This document shows, piece after piece, positions 16,772 to 25,534 of a stretch of DNA of 64,000 nucleotides. The translations under genes and the position numbers were made by a program. The stretch is from Rhizobium rosettiformans (GTDB lineage Bacteria; Pseudomonadota; Alphaproteobacteria; Rhizobiales; Rhizobiaceae). The DNA lies in contig NZ_CP032407.1 in NCBI RefSeq assembly GCF_016806065.1, forward strand, positions 62,001 to 126,000, read 5' to 3'. The notes beneath the pieces are model-generated. The model was not told the origin of the DNA. It saw only the letters and a program-made list of their open reading frames with translations, and ran no database searches. Every line of letters starts with the position of its first letter. Positions within the stretch are counted from its first letter, which is position 1.

Positions 16772-19700
16772 CTAAATCGCCTCTGGCTTGTGAATGTGGA
16801 AGCCTTGCGCGTAGTCCACGCCAATGGAAGCGAGTTTTGAGAGTATCTCGGCACTCTCAACGTATTCCGCCACAGTCTTAATACCCAGAACGCGCGCAAC
16901 ATCTACAAAACAACGAACCGCCACATCGTTAAGCGGATCATTCGTCAGGTCACGAATAAACTGTCCATCGATCTTCAGGAAATCAACGGGGAAGCGCTTC
17001 AGATAGCCGAAGGAAGACGCGCCCGCACCAAAGTCGTCGAGCGCGACTCGGACGCCTCTGCTTCGAACCTGATCGATAAATGTCGTAGCATCCGCCAAAT
17101 TGGTAATGGCTGCCGTCTCGGTAATTTCAAAACACAGCCGCCGACACACGGCATATCCAGCTTCGTCCAGGATCTCCATGGCTTGCCTGTGAAAAGACCG
17201 ATCCCCGACAGAATGCCCGGACAGATTGACGCTAATCGTCTCCGTTTCGGTTGCCTCTGGAAGGCGAGCGATCCAATCGATCGCGTGTGTCAGCACCCAC
17301 TGATCCAGACGCGTCGCAAGATTGAAGCGTTCAGCAGACGGCAAAAACGCTGAGGGTGAAATCAAACTTCCGTCCTCATCTTTCATGCGAATCAAAAGCT
17401 CGACATGACGACCAGCCGGCGTCCCGCTAATGGGCCGAATATTCTGTGCGAAAAGCACAAACTGGTCATCGTCAAGCGCCCGCTCGATGCGCGATGCCCA
17501 TCGCATCTCGCCGGAACGGGCAGCTATGGCCTGATCGGTGTTAACCCAGACATGGACCCGGTTCCGACCGCCTTCCTTTGCGGCGTAACAAGCGTTGTCC
17601 GCGGCCTGTAGGATCGAAGCAAGGCTCTGCATCGTTCCATCGATCGGCACAAGTCCTATACTTGTGCCGACTCGAAACCGTTTGTCGTCGTGGACAAAAC
17701 GGAAGTCACGCATTCGGTCACACATCGCCTGTGCGATACGCGTCGCGTTCGCGGCGGGGCAGGCTTCGAGAATAACCCCGAATTCATCTCCTCCCAAGCG
17801 GGCAAGGGTATCGCCCGAACGGATTGTGTCGGCAAGCAACTTGCCAACCTGCTTGAGCAGATCGTCGCCGACAGCGTGGCCGCAGGAGTCATTTACGATC
17901 TTGAACTGATCGAGATCGATATAAAGCAAGACGTTCGAAGAGCTGTCAAAGCGGGACTTTTCAAAAACAGTTTGCAACCTTCTATCGAATTCGGCCCTGT
18001 TAATCAGTCCAGTCAGCGGATCATGGCTTGCCCGGTAACGCATTTCCCGCGATAGACGCCGTTGTTCACTGACGTCATGAAAAACCAGAACTGCGCCAAG
18101 CACGTCGCCTTCGGAGTTCCTGATCGGTGCTGCTGAATCCTCGATGCTAAATTCCTGACCGTCGCGAGCGATCAGCATCGTATTTTCGTCAAGGCCGACG
18201 ATATCAAGGCTCCGCAGACACGCAGTAATCGGATCTGGCGCGCGTTGGCGGGTTTCCTCATTGATGATATCAAATACCACGCTGCTCGGTTGCCCGCTGG
18301 CTTCGGCCGCCGACCAGCCGGTCATTCGTTCGGCAACCGGGTTCAGCCACTGGACGATACCCAAAGCGTCAGTCGTGATGACGGCGTCACCGATCGAATG
18401 AAGGGTTACGCGCATAAGCTCGTGCTGATCTTCAAGTTCGAGCGCCATTTTTCGTTGAGCCGACACATCCCAGGCTGCGCCTATCAATCGCAATGGTTGA
18501 CCGCACACGTCCGAGACTACCTTCGCCGAGATCCGGATGTAGTGTGTCGAATGGTCAGGCCTGATGATCCGATATTCTTCGTTGAGTGGGCGGTTTTCTC
18601 TGATCGCTAAATGAGCGGCTTGCTCAATTCGCTCATAGTCATCCTGGTGGATATGCCGGCGCCACAGATCAGAAACGCGCTCGCCACTGCGCTCGGGCAA
18701 ACCAAACAAGCGGTACATCCAAGGATCCCATGTCACGACATTCATGACCAGATCATAGTCCCAGATGCCTATGCCGCCGCTATCGGTGGCAATCGACATG
18801 CGCTCCGCAAGGAGCCGCCGCTCCTCCTCCTCCGCCTTTCGCCGAGAAACATCAATATGGGTGCCGATCATCCGGACCGGACTTCCATCATCGTTGCGCG
18901 CAACGACCCTACCGCGATCAAGAATCCACACCCAGCTGCCGTCCTTACGGCGCATGCGAAACTCTTCCTCGAAATACGGGGTCTCGCCCGCAATATGATC
19001 GCGATCGGCAGCTTGTGCCCGTTCCCGATCGTCCGGGTGGACCAGCGCCAGCCAATTGTCGATTGCGTTACCAAACTCTTCCCGCGAGTAACCGAGAAGC
19101 TCACACCATATGTCAGAATAATAAGTTCGACCGGTCCGCAAGTCAGCATCCCAGATACCGATACCCCCGTTCTCGGTTGCAGCAGCCATCTGCTCGTTGA
19201 GCCGTTCCAATCTGGCACGTTGTTCAATACGCTCGGAGATATCTTGAAATGCACCGCTTATACGGACTGGCTTTTCGCCGTCGAATTCAACCGCACCAAC
19301 GGCGCGGACCCAAATTCGCTCCCCACTCGCCTTGATGAAAGGGAGTTCAAGATCCCAGCCTTCGCCGGTGGCCATACCCTTTTCTACCGCATTCTGAATG
19401 ATTGGACGGGCTTCTGGCGCATAATAGGCAATTGCTTCATCCATCGTCGGCCTATAGCCCGGTTCGACGCCATGTATTTGGCAAGTCTCGTCGGACCAGA
19501 TGATATCACCTGTTGCCAGATCGACCTCCCAACCGCCAACGCCCGCGACCTTTCCGGTACGTTCAAGGAAAATGCGGCTTTTGCGAAGTGCATCTTCCTG
19601 AATTTTCCGAAGCGTGATGTCCTGATGCGTACCAAACATCCACTGCGGTTTGCCGTCGGGTGTCCTGGTGATAACTTTGCCGCGATCGTGTACCCAAACC

Positions 19701-21247
19701 CAGTGGCCATCTTTATGGCGCATGCGCGCCTCGAAGTCGTAGGCATCCGACTTGCCATCAAAGTGCGCATGCAAAGCCTCTCCTGACGATTGCAAATCGT
19801 CGGGGTGCGCATGTTTCATCCATGTATCAATCGATACGGGCTGCATTTCAGAAAGGGTGTAGCCAATGATTTCGGCCCACCGCTCGTTGAACCGGGTTTC
19901 GCCGGTCTGAACGTTCCATTCCCAAGTGCCAGCCTGCGTGCCCTCGATGATGTAGCCAAGGCGCCGCTTTTCTTCAGCCAGCCTTCGCTCTGCCAGCCGC
20001 CGGAGTGTGACATCTTCCATGATTGCCATCGTACGAACTGGCCGACGTTCAGAATCACGTTCGAGCGTCGCCGACAGCAACACGTCAATGATCTCTCCCC
20101 GGCTGCTGACCAACTGATATTCGACCAGCTCGCAATGACCGGTTCTAAAGAACTCAGGAAGAACGGCACGTGCCTTCAGCCGCGAAGCCTCCGTCAGGAA
20201 TTCGGACGAAAAACGGCCTATTACCTCCTCACGATGATACCCTAACACCTCAAGCCACCGATCACTTACGGTGAGAAGGCGCCCGCTCGCATCAATTGAA
20301 TGCATGATGGCTGGAGTCGTTTCATACAGTCTTCGAACACGTTGTTGGTTTTCGAACGCTGATGCCCGAGCCTTCACAAGGTCGCCAATATCGCGAATTA
20401 TTGCCGTCATGCCCAGGAAACTGCCTAACCCTGAAACGACCTGGCCAAAAGATATGGACACGGGAAACGACGTCCCATCCGATCGAAGGCCTGAACTCTC
20501 GACTAATTTGCCCGTCCCCTTTTCCAGCCATGCGGTGACATCGAGCAACCTTTTGTCTTCAAGCACAGCGGGCAAGATCCGTTCAATCGACTGTCCAATG
20601 AGATCATCAGCAGTGCAAGCGAACAGGCGCTCTGCCGCGTCATTACAGTGCTGGATTCTTCCGTCGAGACCCATCGTGACAACGGCATCAGGGCTACTTT
20701 TCAGTATTGCAGCGGCTCTCGCCTCGACGAGACGCAGTTCCTTCTCAGATTGAACCGCAACGCGGGCTTCAAGTGCGCGTGCGGCTGCGTAACCAAGATG
20801 GTTAAGCACATCTCGTTGGTGCTGCGTCAGAGTGCGTGGTTCGCGATCGATCACACATAAGGACCCGACGTATTGACCATTGGTGAGGGCCAGAGGAACG
20901 CCGGCGTAGAACCGAATTCCAGGATCACCGTTGACCAGCGGATTAGCGGAGAACCTCTGGTCCTTGGTAGCGTCCTCTACTTCCATGAGCGCGCCTTGCT
21001 GCATCGCGTGCGCACAGAATGAGACATCCCGGGGGGTCTCAGTGACACCCGGCAGTCCAACGCTCGCCTTGAACCACTGTCGGTTTTCTTCCACCAGGCT
21101 GATCAATGAAATAGGAGTACAGCAAACCAGTGCTGCCGCCTTGACTAGCGCATCGAACTCCGGTTCAGGCTTTGTATCCAAGACTTGGAGGTCCCGCAGT
21201 GCCTGCAACCGCTTTTGCTCTTCCATAAAAGCAGGGACCTGGGTCAA
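16772..21247 (-). CDS. Large GAF-multi-PAS-GGDEF-EAL cyclic-di-GMP protein
   Basis: At 1491 residues this is the longest gene in the window. An N-terminal GAF domain (about 5-160, FDALVKAAALVC..., GVPLALTNGQYVGSLCVID) is followed by about seven PAS/PAC units to residue 1065. Several end in the PAC pattern HQDITLRK, FQDISERI, THIDVSRRK. No membrane helix is seen, so it should be cytoplasmic. The GGDEF domain (about 1075-1235) keeps HDPLTGLINRAEF, IDLDQFKIVNDSCGH and RLGGDEF. The EAL domain (about 1245-1491) reads ELL instead of EAL, with SVNLSGHS, CFEITETAAI, LDDFGAGASSFGYL and FLKIDGQFIRDL. ELL is usual in this YegE/MorA-like branch. Whether synthesis or hydrolysis dominates cannot be told. 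Confidence 0.88.
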   Translation of the reverse strand: MTQVPAFMEEQKRLQALRDLQVLDTKPEPEFDALVKAAALVCCTPISLISLVEENRQWFKASVGLPGVTETPRDVSFCAHAMQQGALMEVEDATKDQRFSANPLVNGDPGIRFYAGVPLALTNGQYVGSLCVIDREPRTLTQHQRDVLNHLGYAAARALEARVAVQSEKELRLVEARAAAILKSSPDAVVTMGLDGRIQHCNDAAERLFACTADDLIGQSIERILPAVLEDKRLLDVTAWLEKGTGKLVESSGLRSDGTSFPVSISFGQVVSGLGSFLGMTAIIRDIGDLVKARASAFENQQRVRRLYETTPAIMHSIDASGRLLTVSDRWLEVLGYHREEVIGRFSSEFLTEASRLKARAVLPEFFRTGHCELVEYQLVSSRGEIIDVLLSATLERDSERRPVRTMAIMEDVTLRRLAERRLAEEKRRLGYIIEGTQAGTWEWNVQTGETRFNERWAEIIGYTLSEMQPVSIDTWMKHAHPDDLQSSGEALHAHFDGKSDAYDFEARMRHKDGHWVWVHDRGKVITRTPDGKPQWMFGTHQDITLRKIQEDALRKSRIFLERTGKVAGVGGWEVDLATGDIIWSDETCQIHGVEPGYRPTMDEAIAYYAPEARPIIQNAVEKGMATGEGWDLELPFIKASGERIWVRAVGAVEFDGEKPVRISGAFQDISERIEQRARLERLNEQMAAATENGGIGIWDADLRTGRTYYSDIWCELLGYSREEFGNAIDNWLALVHPDDRERAQAADRDHIAGETPYFEEEFRMRRKDGSWVWILDRGRVVARNDDGSPVRMIGTHIDVSRRKAEEEERRLLAERMSIATDSGGIGIWDYDLVMNVVTWDPWMYRLFGLPERSGERVSDLWRRHIHQDDYERIEQAAHLAIRENRPLNEEYRIIRPDHSTHYIRISAKVVSDVCGQPLRLIGAAWDVSAQRKMALELEDQHELMRVTLHSIGDAVITTDALGIVQWLNPVAERMTGWSAAEASGQPSSVVFDIINEETRQRAPDPITACLRSLDIVGLDENTMLIARDGQEFSIEDSAAPIRNSEGDVLGAVLVFHDVSEQRRLSREMRYRASHDPLTGLINRAEFDRRLQTVFEKSRFDSSSNVLLYIDLDQFKIVNDSCGHAVGDDLLKQVGKLLADTIRSGDTLARLGGDEFGVILEACPAANATRIAQAMCDRMRDFRFVHDDKRFRVGTSIGLVPIDGTMQSLASILQAADNACYAAKEGGRNRVHVWVNTDQAIAARSGEMRWASRIERALDDDQFVLFAQNIRPISGTPAGRHVELLIRMKDEDGSLISPSAFLPSAERFNLATRLDQWVLTHAIDWIARLPEATETETISVNLSGHSVGDRSFHRQAMEILDEAGYAVCRRLCFEITETAAITNLADATTFIDQVRSRGVRVALDDFGAGASSFGYLKRFPVDFLKIDGQFIRDLTNDPLNDVAVRCFVDVARVLGIKTVAEYVESAEILSKLASIGVDYAQGFHIHKPEAI

Positions 21248-21506
21248 TTCTACAATCCTAAGCTGCCGTTACACTTGACGAAAAGTTAGCGCGTCCCAAG
21301 ACTTAGAACAGGGGCCCTAACATCGATAGAGTTTCTCTAAACCAAATATAACGCAGCGACGGAAAGCACGCTATGTCCCTTGGCGCGATAACAAGAATGA
21401 TGACTTCACTTTCTGGATCAGCGCAAATGAGACAGAAATCTCTTAATTGGAAGAAAAGATGATTTTCGGCTCATCGTAGCTCATTCAAAGGAAGTGAAAA
21501 TGAGCT

Positions 21507-21660
21507 AAAAGTTTGGGCCCAGACATCGCGACCGAGAAGGCGATCAAGGACATCCGCCGCGCCGCGCACAAGCATCATTCACCAGAGGAGAAAATCCGGA
21601 TCGTCGAGGAAGGCCTGCGTGGCGAAAACAGCATCGCCGCGATCTGCCGCCGTGAGGGAC
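21507..21660 (+). mobile_element. Fragment of an IS3-type orfA
   Basis: About 50 codons in one frame, from [22 protein letters not shown] to [25 protein letters not shown], resemble the helix-turn-helix start of IS3-family OrfA transposase subunits. The frame then runs abruptly into a leftward chemoreceptor fragment at about 21661. No OrfB and no paired inverted repeats are visible, so this is only a scar of an insertion. Confidence 0.6.
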
Positions 21661-21912
21661 CTCGGTCGAGGAATTCTGGATCAGCCCCTTGATCTCCTTA
21701 GCAGCACTGGCCGAACGTTGGGCGAGTTCGCGCACTTCCTGGGCAACGACGGCAAAGCCTTTGCCGGCTTCACCGGCACGCGCTGCCTCAATCCCGGCAT
21801 TCAGCGCTAGGAGATTGGTCTGGAAGGCAATCCCATCAATTACACCGATGATATTGAAGAGCTGCGGCGAACTGTCCTCGACACGGCGCACATCGCTCGC
21901 CTCGCGAGTTCT
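21661..21912 (-). pseudogene. Chemoreceptor fragment (signalling tip only)
   Basis: Read leftward, this piece gives about 83 codons of the most conserved part of a methyl-accepting chemotaxis protein: [60 protein letters not shown]. Both ends are cut, the downstream one by the IS3-type fragment. The nearest relative here is the intact receptor at 22180-23976, which has the same segment in the opposite direction at about 23350-23545. The two therefore form a long imperfect inverted repeat of about 200 bases. Confidence 0.8.
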
Positions 21913-22179
21913 TAAACCGCCATTCAGAAACCTGGTCCTGTCCGGTTTTTAAGGGGCAACTCCAGCGACAATTAGAACCAGTCGGGACGGCATCCGTTCT
22001 GAAGAAGACACCTTATGTAAGCGCATTAACACATACGAAACCAAGTATGGGATATTAATTTCAACAGAAAAAATCGAAAAAACAATAAGATATACGATTA
22101 CCGAGTTTCGCCCTGTTGATCACTTCTCTGTATACTTTTCGCTCACTTCACACACCTCTCGTCATCAAAGGACACAACG

Positions 22180-23976
22180 ATGTTTGGAATTTCGAGCGGC
22201 ACCCGTGCCCAACTGGAGTCTCTGGAAGTCGTTACTGCCAACATCATGATTGCAGATGAGAAGCTCAACATCCGCTACATGAATACGGCGGTAAAGGAAC
22301 TGCTGAAGGAAGCGGAGAGTGACCTGAAGAAGGAGCTACCCCGTTTCGAGTTCTCTAAGCTGATCGGTAGCAATATCGACATCTTCCACAAGAACCCAGG
22401 TCATCAGCGCAATATGCTGAGCAGCCTGAAGAACCAGCACAGAGCGACAATCTGGGTCGGCCACAGAGCCTTCGATCTGATCGTGACGCCTCTGAAAACA
22501 GGCGCAAAAACCACTGGCTTCGTGGTGGAGTGGGCGGATGCAAAGGAAAGGCTCCAGAACCTCGACTTCAAGGGACAGCTTCAGGCGATTGGCAAGGCAC
22601 AGGCCGCGATCGAGTTCACCCCCTCCGGCGAGGTCGTCACGGCGAACGATAATTTCCTCAACGCAACCGGCTACACACTCGCGGAGATCAAGGGCAAGTC
22701 GCATCGCATGTTTCTGGAGCAGGGCGCTAGCGGGGACATCGCGTTTTCGACCCTGTGGCCACAGCTCAGGGCAAATCAAGCGTTCATCGGCGACATCGTT
22801 CGCTATGGCAAGGGCGGTCGCCAGCTATTCCTCAACGCGTCCTACAACCCGATCACCGATGAAAAGGGCAATGTCATCAAGGTTGTGAAGTTCGCGACCG
22901 ACGTGAGCGACCGGGTGCATGCGGTCAGCACCGTTGGTGCAGCCCTGAGCAAACTTGCTCAAGGCGATGTCAGTTTTACGATCGACAAGCCCTTCGCGGC
23001 TGACTTCGAGCCTCTTAGAACCAACCTCAACGAAGCCGTCACTCAGCTTGCCAGCACGCTCGCCGCGGTTGCCCTCTCTACTGATCAGATTGACGGCGGA
23101 ACACGCGAAATCAGTTCCAGCGCAGAGGACCTTTCGAGGCGCACCGAGCAGCAGGCAGCGTCCCTTGAAGAGACGGCTGCCGCACTCGACCAGATCACGG
23201 TCAATGTCAAAAATGCGTCCAAGCGCGCCGAGGAAGCCCGTCACGCCACCCAGGCCGCCGACACAAGCGCGACGCGCTCCGGTCAGATCGTGGCCGAAGC
23301 TGTCGGCGCGATGGCGCGCATCGAGCAGTCCTCGAACCAGATCTCCAATATCATTGGCGTGATTGACGAGATCGCCTTTCAGACCAACCTGCTGGCGCTC
23401 AATGCTGGCGTCGAAGCCGCTCGCGCCGGCGAAGCCGGCAAGGGCTTTGCCGTCGTTGCCCAGGAAGTCCGAGAGCTTGCCCAACGGTCCGCCAGTGCTG
23501 CGAAGGAGATCAAGGAGCTGATCCGCAACTCCTCCGAAGAGGTCAAGAACGGCGTCAAGCTTGTCAGCGAGACCGGTGAGGCACTGAAGACGATCCAGAA
23601 CAACATCGTTGCGGTCAACGACCACATGCAGGCGATTGCGAGCTCGGCACGGGAGCAGGCAACCGGTCTTTCTGAGGTGAACACGGCCGTCAACCAGATG
23701 GACCAGGTGACCCAGCAGAATGCCGCGATGGTCGAGGAATCGAATGCGGCAAGCGCCACGCTTGCGAACGAGACGCAGCGGCTGCGCCAGTTCATCGCAC
23801 GGTTCACATTGGGCAGGCACTATACTGCGCAGAAGACCTCTTCCTCGTCACCGCACAGCCCCGCTCGGGCGCCAGCTCCAACTGCACCTACCATCGAATC
23901 CAGGCCAGCGTCTGGACGGTCAGCCGCGATGTATGGAAACGCTGCTCTGAAACAAGAAGAGTGGCAGCAATTCTAA
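22180..23976 (+). CDS. Cytoplasmic PAS-containing methyl-accepting chemotaxis protein
   Basis: The 598-residue protein has no membrane helix or signal peptide. The N-terminal part (1-115) is a PAS-like input ([19 protein letters not shown]), and a second PAS lies at about 130-250 ([21 protein letters not shown]). A HAMP-like stretch leads into the MCP signalling domain with the tip [21 protein letters not shown]. The last residues end in EEWQQF. This matches the xWxxF pentapeptide that tethers the CheR methyltransferase in rhizobial and enterobacterial receptors. An A/P/S-rich flexible linker of about 50 residues precedes it, as expected for a tether. No che genes are adjacent, so it must join arrays built elsewhere. 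Confidence 0.9.
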   Translation: MFGISSGTRAQLESLEVVTANIMIADEKLNIRYMNTAVKELLKEAESDLKKELPRFEFSKLIGSNIDIFHKNPGHQRNMLSSLKNQHRATIWVGHRAFDLIVTPLKTGAKTTGFVVEWADAKERLQNLDFKGQLQAIGKAQAAIEFTPSGEVVTANDNFLNATGYTLAEIKGKSHRMFLEQGASGDIAFSTLWPQLRANQAFIGDIVRYGKGGRQLFLNASYNPITDEKGNVIKVVKFATDVSDRVHAVSTVGAALSKLAQGDVSFTIDKPFAADFEPLRTNLNEAVTQLASTLAAVALSTDQIDGGTREISSSAEDLSRRTEQQAASLEETAAALDQITVNVKNASKRAEEARHATQAADTSATRSGQIVAEAVGAMARIEQSSNQISNIIGVIDEIAFQTNLLALNAGVEAARAGEAGKGFAVVAQEVRELAQRSASAAKEIKELIRNSSEEVKNGVKLVSETGEALKTIQNNIVAVNDHMQAIASSAREQATGLSEVNTAVNQMDQVTQQNAAMVEESNAASATLANETQRLRQFIARFTLGRHYTAQKTSSSSPHSPARAPAPTAPTIESRPASGRSAAMYGNAALKQEEWQQF

Positions 23977-24737
23977 GCGATCAAATCACTACGATTACGC
24001 AGTTGGCGGACCAAGCGCTTGTTATAGCTGACTGAACATGTCCTGTTTAAAGTCCATGGGACGCAGATCTCGACTGGCGCGAGTGTGCTGCATGGAGAGA
24101 GGGAATTCGGGTCATATCGTGTCGGGACACGACACGACTCGTAGCGCATCTTGCCGAGAAAATTCTACTTTTGAAGCCCGTTAATTGGGTAAGCCCCCGG
24201 TGAATGAAGTCCGGCGCCCCAAAAACGATGTGGAGTGCCCTCCTCAGTTGCAGAGCGTGAAAGTCACGAAAGGATTATTTGGTCATTGTGACTAAGCGGG
24301 AGAAAGGTCTTTGCCGGTGTCGACCATCGAATTGTTCTATGATTTTAATGCAATACCGAAAAGAACGCTGGCTGGGCTGCAAATGAAGCCAAAGGCTGAT
24401 GGTGAATCCATATCCCAGGCTCTAAATATTGAAGTATTTTGATCATTTCATCTACAAGTTGGTGGCATACGTGTAAAAAAACGTTGACACTCCCAAAGCT
24501 TAGATGAAAGTCACGCACCTCTGCTTCAACTCAGGACATCGCCGCCGCAAGTCTCTGAACAAGCATCGTGACGCCGAGCTAGGTCGCCCATCAATTGGGC
24601 CCGAGGGGACAGGTTCGCCGCCGCAGTTGTTTTCTGGGGGAAATACCATCCTGAAAACCCTGTCCCCTCGGAACAGGCTCACCATGACACTTCTACAAAA
24701 ATATACCATCACCGACTTTTAGGGGGCATGCGAGAAA
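23977..24737. other. Long intergenic region between chemoreceptor and LuxR genes
   Basis: About 760 bases hold no convincing gene on either strand. Two structured spots are visible: a 7-base inverted repeat TCGTGTC/GACACGA (24117-24137) and the strong inverted repeat listed separately at 24601-24671. The stretch 24420-24500 is A/T-rich. A leader or regulatory RNA is possible, but nothing recognised supports one. Confidence 0.4.
24601..24671. repeat. Perfect 13-base inverted repeat with 45-base loop
   Basis: CCGAGGGGACAGG at 24601-24613 is the exact complement of CCTGTCCCCTCGG at 24659-24671. The hairpin lies 70 to 140 bases upstream of the LuxR-type gene. It has no T-run, so it is not a standard terminator. 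It may be a mobile-element end, an operator pair or a leader structure. Confidence 0.55.
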
Positions 24738-25406
24738 ATGACCATTTCGGGCTCGGATACTGGGAGCATTGCTTCTATCGCGTCGTCTCAAAAAAGAGAG
24801 GATGCTATGCTGGAACTGTGCGAGCGAATAGACGTCATAGCCCGGCGATGGAATGCGTCGGCTTTGGGTGTTTACGAACACGTCCAGATCGAGGATGGAG
24901 AGGACAACAGACTGGTCTACGGCTGGGACGAAGAGGATGATGCTGCAAGTCTTGTTCTAGATCCCTCCACCAGTTTTGCACTCGACGTTCAGTGGCGGCG
25001 CTTGCTGGGCCATGCGGAAGTCATCTTTGACGGGCCGTCGGTTGTTCGTCTGGGTGACAATGTAGCGCTCCGCTATGTGGCTCATCCATCGATGTCCACC
25101 GCCACTTATGTCGTGGTTTCCTTGCACAGCGATGCAGAGACTGCCTCGAAATGCTCCCGTGAGCTGGATGCAGCGATGACGACCACACAATTTTCCATCG
25201 ATCCTAAGCCCGTGAGCTTGACCAAGCGGGAACTGGAGATCGCACGGTGGATTTGCGAGGGAAAAACATCGTCTGAGATAGCAGTGATCCTGAGCCTGTC
25301 GGAGCATACGGTCAACGACTACATTCGCTCCGGAATGAAGAAGATGGGTGCAACCAACCGACTAAGCTTTATCGCGAAGACCATACGCCGAGGGCTCGTG
25401 GCATAG
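24738..25406 (+). CDS. LuxR-family transcriptional regulator
   Basis: The 222-residue protein has an N-terminal sensor-like region (1-150) that I could not place in a named ligand domain. It lacks the usual acyl-homoserine-lactone residue pattern as far as I can see. The C-terminal GerE/LuxR helix-turn-helix (about 158-220) reads LTKRELEIARWICEGKTSSEIAVILSLSEHTVNDYIRSGMKKMGATNR, a textbook motif. It probably activates transcription of motility, surface or quorum genes. No luxI-type gene is nearby. The ATG at 24738 is preceded by GAGAA; an alternative internal ATG at 24807 would remove 23 residues. It is convergent with the MASE1-GGDEF gene. Confidence 0.82.
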   Translation: MTISGSDTGSIASIASSQKREDAMLELCERIDVIARRWNASALGVYEHVQIEDGEDNRLVYGWDEEDDAASLVLDPSTSFALDVQWRRLLGHAEVIFDGPSVVRLGDNVALRYVAHPSMSTATYVVVSLHSDAETASKCSRELDAAMTTTQFSIDPKPVSLTKRELEIARWICEGKTSSEIAVILSLSEHTVNDYIRSGMKKMGATNRLSFIAKTIRRGLVA

Positions 25407-25534
25407 CGGGTTACAAACTTCTGGCAGAGATGGTTGGACAGCTGATGAGTTTGCCTCCGTGACTGCTTATTGAATTTCGGGTCGGCTGGTCTGCTTCGAC
25501 CATCCCGGATAGCCCGGCACAATGCTGCGACTAA

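Noticed and set aside
18611..19786. Long rightward open frame of 391 codons
   Set aside because: It is antisense to the PAS domains of the 1491-residue gene, has no recognisable motif and has a composition explained by the codon use of the opposite strand.
22825..23820. Leftward open frame of 331 codons opposite the soluble chemoreceptor
   Set aside because: Antisense to the MCP domain, with no independent start signals or family pattern.
24504..24722. Possible small gene of 72 codons before the LuxR gene
   Set aside because: It spans both arms of the perfect inverted repeat, has no ribosome-binding site and no recognisable pattern.
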